A DNA stretch of 64,000 nt from Leuctra nigra (lineage: Eukaryota > Arthropoda > Insecta > Plecoptera > Leuctridae): NCBI GenBank assembly GCA_934045905.1, contig OW203769.1:15345705-15409704 (forward strand), read 5' to 3'. The position numbers and the translations under genes were made by a program. Under the pieces are notes generated by a model. The model ran no database searches, had not been told where the DNA came from, and worked only from the letters and a program-made list of their open reading frames with translations. Below, piece by piece: positions 14,365-26,300 of this stretch; within the stretch, counting starts at the first letter, position 1, and every line of letters starts with the position of its first letter.

Positions 14365-17300
14365 CCTGTGGCTGATTATTTATAATTTGTACTTTTATTT
14401 AGACAGCCCGCACACAAGAATATTTTCTTATGCGGGCTTCTCTTTTCATTATTTTTTTAACAGCGAATTGTGTGTATTTACTTTGTTTTTGTTGGAGAAA
14501 TAAATGATTTGAAAATTGAATTGATTGAACCCCCAAACACCCCAGTCTCTCTGGCCCAACGGCAGCAACCTGGCAAAGAAGAGTTGAATGGGCACCCATC
14601 CAACCGCTGACCGCGCTCAATGTTGCTTAACCTCGGTGATCTAACGAGAACCGAGGTATTCAACACACCAGCCGTATAATGGCAACACAATTTTACATGT
14701 AAAACTGCACATTTCAGATCAGGGACCCGAACCAGAACCGGAACCGGAACCTAGAACCGGTATGAACCTTTATAATTTCGGAACCAGAACCGGAACCGGA
14801 ACCGTTATAATTTTTTCCCAGATAACCGGAACCGGAACCCGAACATTTATAATCAATAAGGTTCTTAAAGGTTCTTAAAGGTTCTTTAAGGTTCCTTCTT
14901 CTAATAAAAAATCATGCATATCACTTGGATATAATATTATTCATAAAGTTGTATTAAGCTTATTTTTTGATAAAATTTCCAAAATGTATTTTTTGTAGAA
15001 ATTTTTTATTCTTGATAAGAAATAATAATTCTTCATTATGCAAACGCTGCTTGAATTTTAAATTTTTGAATCTGACTACTGCGATGAGAACTGCATTGTC
15101 CACAATTTGAATTAGATAGCTCAAGGAAAAATCAATGTTTACGTTGTCTTATGAAGAAAATTGCAGCCACTATATACTGTCTCCTCTGATATTTACTCTG
15201 TACACCATCCTGTGAACTTTATACAGGCACTGCCTACACCTGTGCTTGCATTCATAGGAAAATCCTAATCCAATAATTCCATTAAATTTGACATTGGTAA
15301 TACTGAAGTTTTATAATATAGTTTGATTACAAATTTTAGAACCGGAACCGGAACCCGGAACCTTTATGCAAAAACCGGAACCGGAACCGAACCTTTAAGA
15401 ATATTTTTTCAGAACCGGAACCGGACCCGAACCTTTATAAAATAAAATTGTGGAACCGGAACCGGAACCCCTGTTTCAGATGGAAAATCGTAAATATAAA
15501 GCAGTAAAAACCTCATTGCTCTGTAAAACGTCCACGAACGTATAGGGTGAAGTGGGTCAAGTGTGACGTAAAAAATATGATTTCAAGATTTGGTATCAAT
15601 TTTCAGAATGTATTTCACTGATATGCACATTGAAATATATATTTTCTGATAGTATGACAATTAATCTGTAGGAATACAGCAACCATTCTATAATTAACAT
15701 ACCACTAAATATGTATAATACCTGTTATTGATGAGCCCAACAGACTGCCACACTTCCCCTGCTGCTGGGGCAATTGTGGCAGTATGTCATATTTCTCATT
15801 AGGACACAAGTTAGGAGGTGATGGGGCAACTGTGGCGAAAATATGTATTTTTCTGATTACACCAGTATTTAAATTTTTATATTAACTCAAAAATTGACAG
15901 AGTTATACCAATTTACAGATGAGCGCATGTGAACGCAATGAAATACTGTAGTTTAACTTTCAAATGATTAAAAGTGCTAAAAAGTGAGAATTTCCAATAT
16001 ATTTGTAAATAAATTACCCAAGCATTAACAGGTGCATGCACCCATCTAAACGTGTGACCACACTTCCCCCGCAAAATATGTCACACTTGCCCCAGGTGTG
16101 TAAATTTGTGGGGTAAGTGTGGCATATGGGTTATTTCAGAAAGTAAAGCATTATTCTGCAACTTTCCTTCACAGCCTTCTTCACAAACATCTTGAATCCA
16201 AGTATTCAAAAACTCCCTCCGCTAGGACCAGCAGGCAATGCACAGCAGGTCATCTTGTTGGAGCACTTCTTTGACCATGACCTTCTCAAAATGTAGGGTG
16301 TTTTTCTTTTTTTCAAAATGTTAATTAAACTTGGATGGATTTCTTAACCAAATTAATTATTTAATACTACAAATATCAAACTACTTGACAACATTAATAC
16401 TTTGGTTTGTTAATAAATAGAGTTCATACAAATAGGCAGGCGCCACACTTGCCCCTTTGCCACACTGGCCCCACTTCACCCTACATTTAAAAATTATATA
16501 ATAAAATATTGCATCTGATACACGCTATAGTAGTTTTAAAAAAATCTGTACGTGGAAAAGCAGCTACTTTTAAAAATATCAGCATTACTTTTTCCGTATA
16601 GTCGCAATGTTAAATTGAAAGAAAAACTGTAAACTTTGAAGCGATATATCTCGAAACTGAGTTCACCTAGATCACTTTTTCTCGCCATATTATGATGCAG
16701 AACATAAAAATCTATTTATATAGCAAATTTGAATGATTTCTCTCGAAGAGTGAAATTCGGTGATCCCTCCTTAATATCTATTGTTGAATGACATAAATAT
16801 TTATAGGATCACGATACTTCATATATATATTTGTTTAAATGAGCAAGCTAGATTTGTAATTTTAAAGTTGACTATTCTTCCTGATCACTGGGATACTCAA
16901 CTGGCGAGTAGAAAATTAGTATTTTGGTAGAGTTGGGGGGGGGGGGGGGGGGGGTTCGTCTCCTCATAATATGAACTGCCGATACCATGTAATTCATTTA
17001 GGTAGTTCATGAAAAGCGTTTTCAAATTACGCAATTGAATTTGCATTTCTTTAGAATAATAATTACTCCGTAATCACTCTGAATTAAATACTAATAATTT
17101 CGAAAATCAATTAATTGAGCCCTGGAATAATAATTATTACAAATAACTATACTAAGTACACTATACTTTACTATACTTGTAGCTATGGGCAGCCAGAACC
17201 CTTCTAAGACAGCACACTCTACATTGTGAATTTCAACGTATTTTTAAATTATTGAACCGTGATACAAAAGGCCTTGGGATTTTGATTGTAGGGAAGTTGT

Positions 17301-20300
17301 TGGTGAGGAACGTGGTTAGAACGTGGGTGTGACGACCTCCCTCCACCTGTTATCAGTCTCTCGACGGCGCGGGTTGCGGAGGCCCGTGCTGTAAATGTTG
17401 CACCGTCCTTCGGATGGGACGTTACGGTCAAGGTCCCCTCGATAGGCCGCCTGGCCGCCAGGTATGGCGGACAATCGAGGGGACCTTGGTTACGGTGATA
17501 GAAGCGCTCGGTCGTTTTTAGAAAATTGAGAGAGGAAAATTGTTTCATAAGTGGGTGTAACTTTGATAGGATATTCACATGACAGTCTGATTGTATATTC
17601 TGATGTGTCTGATTGTGCACTTTCTCATTTTTGCTTCGTGCCTTGTTAATTAAGCGCCGGTTATTCAACAAAACCGCTAAAAACCATGAAATTTCCGATA
17701 CGATTGGAGAGCAAACCCGTTAAGAGGCAAACGGAAGCGAGCGGGAATCGCACGGTTCGTCAGAGGGTTTTTGTTAAATTTTGTCTTCCCACTTAGGTAA
17801 TAATTTTAAAAAATCAGATAGTAACGACCCATAACAGCCTAATAGACTAAATAATGCCGCACACTAGAGTTCATTATGACCTCTGGTACGATCTCAAAGT
17901 GTTAAATACGATATTTTTATTAAAAATATCTAAAATAATCGTATTTAACACTTTGAGGTCGCACCAGAGGTCATAAAGTACTCCAGTGTACGGCATTATT
18001 TAGTCTATTAGGCTGTAATGGGTCGTTACTATCTGATTTTTTTTAAATTATTAGGTGGGAAGACAAAATTTCAAAAAAACGCTCTGCCGAACCGTGCGAT
18101 TCCCGCTCGCTTCCGTTTGCCTCTTAACCGATTGCAGATCTCAAATTGTAATCGTGATTAGATAAAAGACAAACTTAGGGTTATCACTTGGCACATTTTA
18201 TAAATAAAATTTCATACGGCACCTATTGAGACAATTAAATATAAAAAAAATAACCAAAAATCAACTTACTAATTAACTAACTAATTAACTAAGCGAAACA
18301 TTAAAAATGTACCAAGGTATAACCCTAAGAGCCGGTCTTTCAATGCATTGCTATAGTTTTTAAACAGTCAATTTGGACTATATTGCCACGGCAACAACCA
18401 ATGACATTCCTAGAATGACCACTAACTAACTGTCAAGAGCTAATTGAGACTTTAGCAGAGTATTGAAAGACCGGGCCTAAGTTTGTCTTTTATATAATCA
18501 TAGTTAAAATTTCAAATCTTTCGTCAATCCATTTTGTCTTCAATCGTTTCCAAAAAAAGTGCTTGCAAAACACGGCAAAAGCGCTCGTGCTTGCACCACC
18601 TTGGTAACTTTCATAGCAGTAGGCTAAATGTTGGTAAATGCTTAAAAAAATCTCGCGTACCGCGATTCCTCTCCTCCCTTCTCTATTACATTCTCAATAG
18701 TGGAGCCTCGGCTTTGTTGACGATATTCGTGTTCTCTTACAGCCTACTCTGCCCTACATGCCGGGCAAGGGTAAAGCGCGACTGATCGTCTGGTTTGCAA
18801 GTACTTCCAACTGCATGACAGAAATAACAGTGACCTACAACGATAGTCAAAACAACAACTACTCGCAGTCGCTTAGTTTTGGACGATTCGAAAACTTTGA
18901 CTTTCGAGACTTGCCCGTCGTTGGGTTCCAGAAATATCAGCTGCAAATCAAATTGCCGGCTGCAGTAGGTAGGTTACTTACACAAGCTGCTTGAAAAAGC
19001 TCAGTGTAACGCGTTGATGTAAACATTAACCGTAATGGAAAATGTAAACAAATAAAAAATAAGAAATCGAAATAATTTAAAAACAAAATGAAAAAATAAC
19101 GAAATTAAAACTTGGCGCATTGAATTTGCATCGGCCACGAATTTCGATTTTATTTTTCTTCTACTGCTTTCTCTTCTTGTGATGCCTTCTTTTCAACGCA
19201 ATAAGCCGAGCTTATTTTTTATTTTCTTGTTTTGTTTTTAAGTTATTTCGATTTTTATTTTTAATATGTTTAAATTTTCCAGTTCGGTTTATATTTGAAA
19301 TTTGGAGGATCATTTTATGCCAAATTCAAGCACAAAGTTAAGTGTAGTACTTGACGGTAGTACTTGGTCTGAATGATTTCACGTATTTTAAGTGCAAACA
19401 TGTTTTTACAAAAATTTGCTTGGCCCTTCATTTAGATCTCAATACTTTGCGATAAGATTCTTGGCTGTCTTTTTACAAGTTTTGTTTTCGTACAGTTTAT
19501 AATATAATACGCAAAAAAATCGATGTGCAAGTAGGTATATTTCTCCCAGAGTTTCTGCGTTTAAGCTGAACTTCAAGATACCGTAACATCCGTTCCATCA
19601 ATCCAAATGTATTGAAATTTTCGCACAAATGAAAGCAATATATTTTGAATAATATTTAATATTTTCAGCTTGATTTCATTAGTAGTTTTGAAGAAACAGC
19701 GTCCCGCCCAATTGACGTATTCTGAACGCGTGCTATTTGAGCTCCGTATAATCGATTTTGCGACAGCCAAATTCTAACAGCTGTAACGTTTTTCTCACAA
19801 AAGTTGTTTTTCAAACTTTCATACATCAAACCTTAGTATGATAATTTATGTTATGTGAAATTTTAAGCCCGATTTGTGCAGTAGTTTCGTCACAGCGATG
19901 TCTCGCCAATTGTGCGTTTTTATTGGGCCACCCGGTATAACATCAAGATGATAATTTTTGTGATTACAACCAGTTTTAATAAGATTTAGTGACAATCATT
20001 ATATACCCTGGTAACTTTTAAACATTGGAATAAGACTGTAATTGTCATGGTAACAACCAATGACATTCCTAGATTTACTGTGTTAACTTAATTACTGGTA
20101 GCAGAGTATTGAAAGACTGACCCTAAGTGTTTGTAATGGGTATAGTGGTATATTTTCGGAAAATGTTTGATTTTTTGTAGAGCAATGTAAAAATAAATCG
20201 AATTTATTTCTACATTATAAATTGGTATGACATTAGTTAATATATTTATATATTGAAATGTTATCAGTTTGTGAATAACAAGAAATTATAGAAATTAGTC

Positions 20301-23300
20301 GATGCAATGATTCTGTTGCAGGTGGGCAGCTAAACAGATGTTATGAAACCAAAGTCTTACTCATCCGCTCGTCTGAGATTCTGGTCGAGCGTAGGTCCAT
20401 CTCCATTTACATTACTTCGTACAGAGGTGAAATTATAAACAGTTCAACGGACGCGAACTTTATGCTACCACGAGACGACCTGCCCTACCACGACCTCGAC
20501 AAGTGCGACCTCCAGCTACCCAAGTTGTAGTGAGTATCTTCCAAATAGATACAATATCACACATTATTACCGCAAATTTACATCTAATATTTAAGGAGAC
20601 AATAAGGGCATTTTTTTATAAAATTATATATATTTTTGTATTATTTATTATTTTTATTGACGTTTTATCTGTTTAAAAATTATATGTTACAAGTACCATC
20701 TATAATTAGAAGTTAACAAAAAAATATTGTGCAGACTACCTGTTTGATATAGGTGGAATTTCATCTGTTTCAACTCCAGAGTCATTTTTCTCCTTTTGTG
20801 TATTTCACAATGTTAGGAACAATTAATTCTTATACTATAAAAGTTCGAGTCCTGAATTCTGCATATGGGGAAAAACGTCTCACAGTTATTGGACAGTTCC
20901 GAACCAAGTTGAAGCTTGAAAACGTTGAGGAATGTGAGGAAAAATTCTACGTCATCGAAGAAGATGGAGAAGCTCTGCTAGGAAAGACTACAGCAATGCA
21001 GCTTGGCGTTCTGAAACTTGGATTGGGGATAAACCAGGTAGGAGTGTCAGACCTCATTGCCAGACATCCGAAAGTTTTTTCGAGCAGTGACAAGCAGACC
21101 GGAAAGCTGAAAGATTTTCAGTTACAAATCCCTATTGATCGGAAGATACATCCAGTAGCGCAGAATTCAAACATAATTCCCTATCAGCTGAGAGGAAAAG
21201 TTGAAGAGGAGATACAAGAGATGTTGAAAGCAGACATCATTGAACCCGTTGAAGGACCAACACCATGGGTATCGCCAGTGGTCATTCGTTCGAAGAAGGA
21301 TGGTGATCTACGAGTTTGCCTCGATCTTCGCAGAGCAAATGAAGCGATAATCAGAGAGAGAACACCAATTCCAACTCTAGAAGAAGAATTGCAAGAGCTT
21401 GAAGGAAGTACCGTGTTTAGCAAACTTGACATGAAAGCGGCTTATCATCAAATCGAATTGACAGAAGATTCAAGAGAGATTACAACTTTTGCTACACACA
21501 GTGGACTGTACAGATTCAAGAGGTTAGTTTTCGGAATTTCTTGTGCACCAGAAATGTTTCAACGTGTTATTCGACAGTGCCTCCAAAACTGCGAAGGAGC
21601 CGTCAACTTTCAAGACGACATTGTTGTGTTTGGGAGAACGCAAGATGAGCACGACCGACGACTTGAACATGTTCTGAACGAGATTGAAGCCAAGGGATTA
21701 GCCAGGGGTGGAGCCTCTTGTCATGGGGGGGGCGATTTATGAAAATATGGGAGGGGGTCTGGGGGGTACCCCCAGCCACGGGCGTCCACAGAATTTCTGC
21801 CAGGGTGTGGGAGCAAAGCAAGGAAAATAATTGCCACCCACCTGCCCCGCAGGGCGTTTTTTGGTTTTGGACACTTTGAAATCAAATTTTGAGACGTTAA
21901 GAGTTGTATTTTGTTTTTTAAACTTTGACACTTTGGGGTAGTGCCCCCACCTTGCCCCGCAGGGTATTTTTTGGTTTGTTGACACTTTGAAATAATCTTT
22001 TTTTTAGTTTTTTGTTCAGCAAATGAAACTATACGAAAAACACCAAAAATATTTCATGTTATCCTGACAGCCTTGCCTCCCCCCTGTTGACGCTCATGCC
22101 CTCAGCCGGCAAAAGCCTATCCCCGAAGGCGAATTTTTTCGAAAAATTTAAGAAAACATTTAGTTTTAACGCACTTTTAGAGCAAAGATTAATCCTTGCC
22201 AATAAACAAGCCATGATTACCATATTTTTGTAAATGACGAAATGAAAAATCAACATGCTGATTTTAATAAAAGGTGGAGGAGAAATCATGGGGGGGGGGG
22301 GGGCGATCGCCCCTTCCGCCCCTCCTTGGATCCGCCCCTGGGATTAGTACTCAATGAAGCGAAATGTTCGTTTGGAAAAGCCGAGATACAGTTCATGGGA
22401 CATTCAAAAAGCAAGAAGGGTATTCAACCAACTGAAATCAGTGTGAAAGCAGTTCAAGATTTCGAAGAACCAACCACTCCAGAAGAAGTTCGAAGTTTCC
22501 TGGGTTTGGTTAATTTCAGCAGTCGTTTTATTCCAAACTAGGCAACGAAAGCGGAACCATTCAGAAAGCTGACGAGGAAATCAGTCTCTTGGAAGTGGGA
22601 TGAAGAACAGAAGAGAGCGTTCAATCAACTGAAAGAAGATCTGGTCCGAGCAAGCACTCTTGGTTTCTACAAGAAAGATGCAGAGACGCGAGTCATCACA
22701 GATGCAAGTCCAAGGGGACTTAGAGCAGTTCTTGTACAGATTCATGACGGCGTACAGCGAGTCATCAGCTACGCAAGCCGCAACCTGACAGAAACCGAAA
22801 GAAGATATTCTCAGACTGAACGTGAAGCACTTGGCATCTATGTTGAATGTGTTGAAGTTGAAGTGGAAGTGTTGAAGTGGAAGTTTAAGTTTAAGTTTAT
22901 GTTGAAGTGGAGATTCTTTATACAATTTCTACCAAGACATTGATACCGCGATTGGAACTAATGTTCGCAAGACATGGATTGCCGAAACGAATCAACGCAG
23001 ATAATGGTACTCAGTTCGCGAGTGCAGAGTTTCATGAGTTCTTAGATAACTTGGTATACAGATCCAACACACAACTCCTCTGTGGCCACAAGCAAATGGA
23101 GAAGTGGAAAGGCAGAACAGATCGCTTATGAAACGACTCAAGATTGCTCACAACAGTGGACTGGACTGGAAGAGAGAACTCTGGAAATATCTACTAATGT
23201 ACCGAACAACTCCACATACAACAACCGAAGAAACACCTGCAAAACTATTGATGAACCGGACCTAACGATCAAAGTTACCTGGACTCGACAGTTACGGAGA

Positions 23301-26300
23301 TGATGAGGCAATGCGAGACCGAGATCGTGAGAAGAAGGAGACGGGAAGAGCATACACAGATGCGCAACGGAAAGCAAGGGAGAGCACCGTCGAAGCCGGA
23401 GACTTAGTTCTATTGAAGCAACAGCGTCAGGACAAGTTCTCGACAGCCTTCTCTCCAGAGCTCTGTACATTGATTGAGAAACGTGGAAATGCTGTACTAG
23501 TCGAAACATCTGACGGAGCTCGTTACAAGCGAAACAGTACACATGTGAAGAGGTATGAACAGGAAGATGATGATGAACAGGAAGATGATGATGGACAGAA
23601 TGTCGTTGAAGAGGAACCGTATGGGACTATCCTAACCGAAGATCAGGGACCAGCGAGGAGACCCGAACTTCGAGACCGGCTCGTAAAATCAAGCGACAGA
23701 ATAGATTTAATCAATATGTTTAATATTCATCATTCAAGAATTAAAATTTTCATAATTCAATGCTATTATAATGTGTATGTTTATAAAATATGTAACTTCG
23801 TAATCAGTATCAATATTTAGATAGGAGCTTCACTCTATTAAAAGAAAAAGGACAGTGTGGTATCCTACATATAAAGCAGGCTGTGGATCTAGCCGCCATC
23901 TTGGCTAGCTTACCTTGACTGGTTGTCTGAGTACGATTAAGCATGATCAGTGCTATATTTATAATGTGTTTAAGTAAATAAAGAGTGTTTGACAGGTTTC
24001 AGTGGACTGTATCTTATAGGAAATAGGAGAAATTGAAAGTTTAAAAGTATTTATTGAAGAGAGATGTACAACATGTCAATCAAAGATGCATAACATAGAC
24101 AAGTGAAGTAAAAGAAAAAGGAAGAACAAATGCCAAGGTTAAATAAAGGAAAAGAGTGAAATATTAATAAGTTAAAGGCTGTGAAACATCAGGAAAAGCA
24201 AGGCTTATAAAAGAAAATAAACAGTTGAGGAAATACAATAAAAGCAACAAGTCCAGCACAACTGGCTCAAACATACCGGCCTCCAAAATGAATATTTTTA
24301 AAGTAACCTTGATAAAAGCAATAAATAATAATGAGATGGTCCAGGAATAAAGAGTGTTTGACAGGTTTCAGTGGACTGTATCTTATAGGAAATAGGAGAA
24401 ATTGAAAGTTTAAGATGGATCTTGATGGTGATGACGGCGAGAAACAGTCGATGCGCTGACTAGATGCAAACTCGACACCATGTTGAAGTGTAGATGAAGT
24501 GTAGATCGTTGCGCACATAGAAGATGAGAAATTTACGGGAATCATACGAGATGATGTCAAACTAATCCATGGTATGCGTAAACAACTTGTTGACTGGTCG
24601 TATGTGAGTACCATGTGAAGTACGAATAGTGACGACGCGGACAACGCCGTCACGTCCAGGCATGACTTGAGTGACGCGACCACTGGGCTAAGACAGAGGG
24701 CTAGATGATGTGCCTTTGAAATAAACAACATCACCTATGCTTAAATTCGTGCAATCTTTGCGCCATTTTCCTCTTTGCATTTGGGTGTGTAGATATTCTT
24801 GATGCCAACGTTTCCAAAATGATTGATGAATTTGACGCAACAAGCTACGCAATGATGTGATCCAATAATGTTGTTGTATCAATGCTTGCACAGTTTGTGG
24901 TCCTGAGTGAAGCGAGCGTTTGTGGTACTCGTCACCAAGTAATTTCGAGATATGGACTCGTTTTGGAAAAATAGGATACCGAGCTTCCTCATGGAGAGAA
25001 GAAAATCGCAATCTACCGCCCACCTTGATGACACCGGAGGCATCAATGAAAGGCTTCAAAGATGCTATGAGTGACGACACGCAACCGACTTGGGTGAGTT
25101 GTCTTGCTGGGAATACTTGCTGGACCTGAGGAACGGTGATCAAGTGTTGATTTAAGCTTGAACCTTGCGAATCACAATACGAAGCGTTGAACACTACACG
25201 GAGTTTGGTAGTAGAACTAGAAGTTTTGTGGATACAATGATGAGGAATAACATAGTCCGTCATCGTTGTTGCGGGTTGCATAGGTTGCAGGTCAACATAT
25301 TCTTGCATGAATTTGTGATACAAAGCTTCATGCTCTGGATTTCGTTTGAGTCGCCGTTCCAAACTGAGGTAGCTTTGAAGTGCAGCTTTGCGAGTAGAAA
25401 CAAGTGGCAAACAATTAGGCTTGAAAGGTAAAGCAACAGAATATCTTCCTGATGAGTTCCGCTTGTGGGTGGCAACAAATTGTTCTTCACAGAATTGATC
25501 ATCAGGGTTCAGTGGAGGTTTGAAATGCAGTTCTTCTGTTTCCCAGAATTGTCGTAGCATACTATCCATCGTGGGGAGTGTAGATACGAAAAGAGATGGA
25601 GTAGGTTGTGCTTCAAGTTCTGAGAGGGATACAGAAATCGTGGGGAGTGTAGATGCGAATAGAGATGTAGGTTGTGATTCAAGTTCTGAGAGGGACACAG
25701 AACCCAAGACCACCCAACCAAGCATTGTGTTGATAGCTGAAGGAGTTCCTCCAATGACTACGTCTCCGTTTCTACTAAGAATATCAGGATACAAATCTGC
25801 TCCAAGTAGGAAATCGATTTGATCATTAATATGGAAATTGTCGTCAGCGAGCGATAATCTCCGATAACGATCGAAAACTTCAATAGGTATTGAACACGAT
25901 GGAAGATGATTGGAAATTACAGGCAAAACTAATGCCTGAACTCCGAGCCGAAAGTCAGGATTGACACGAGAAGCGAGATTACATTGAACCTTGCCATGAA
26001 CTTGAGTAGATGACTGGCCAATGCCAGACAAAAGAGTAGGACTAGAATCTACCTGAAGACCAAGATGGTGAACACATGAGAGTGTTATCGCGGACACCTG
26101 AGATCCAGAGTCGATGACGCCACGAATAGTTTGATACTGGCTGGTAGAATCCTGTATCTTGCACCTGAAGGTTCCAAGAAGTGTGACGCATTGCTGAAGA
26201 GGAGTCTTCTCAACCTGACAAGACAGGTTATTCGCCTCGACCGCGTCTTCGTGAGGATTTGAGTTGTTATCTGTAGGCATAACAATCGGTTTGGAAGCAT

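Larger units (their letters stand above)
10105..14525 (+). mobile_element. CR1/jockey-like non-LTR retrotransposon (LINE), frame-shifted
   Basis: Order: 5' segment (10105-10215, also present inverted at 17310-17420), ORF1, endonuclease, reverse transcriptase, C-terminal domain, then a 3' UTR with a (TC)n tract and a GCCCGCA/TGCGGGC stem-loop, ending near ATTGAATTGATTG. It is nearly full length, but the ORFs are broken by at least three frameshifts. It lies sense in intron 3 of the transporter. Confidence 0.85.
14670..16770 (-). mobile_element. Second copy of the 386-868 MITE, split by two insertions
   Basis: The reverse-complement match to 386-868 resumes after each insertion: TTACATGTAAAACTGCAC, then the flank from 15482, then from 16484 to ATCCCTCC and TTAA at 16771-16774. 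The left end is eroded. Confidence 0.65.
17640..18560. repeat. Dispersed repeat split by two MITEs
   Basis: The sequence around GTGCCTTGTTAATTAAGCGC and AAAAGACAAACTTAGGG is shared with 47500-47800 in the opposite orientation. Two elements (17724-18123 and 18329-18477) interrupt this copy only. Confidence 0.65.

Noticed and set aside
17249..17671. 140-codon minus-strand frame
   Set aside because: Made of the LINE-associated segment and flanking repeat; no known domain.
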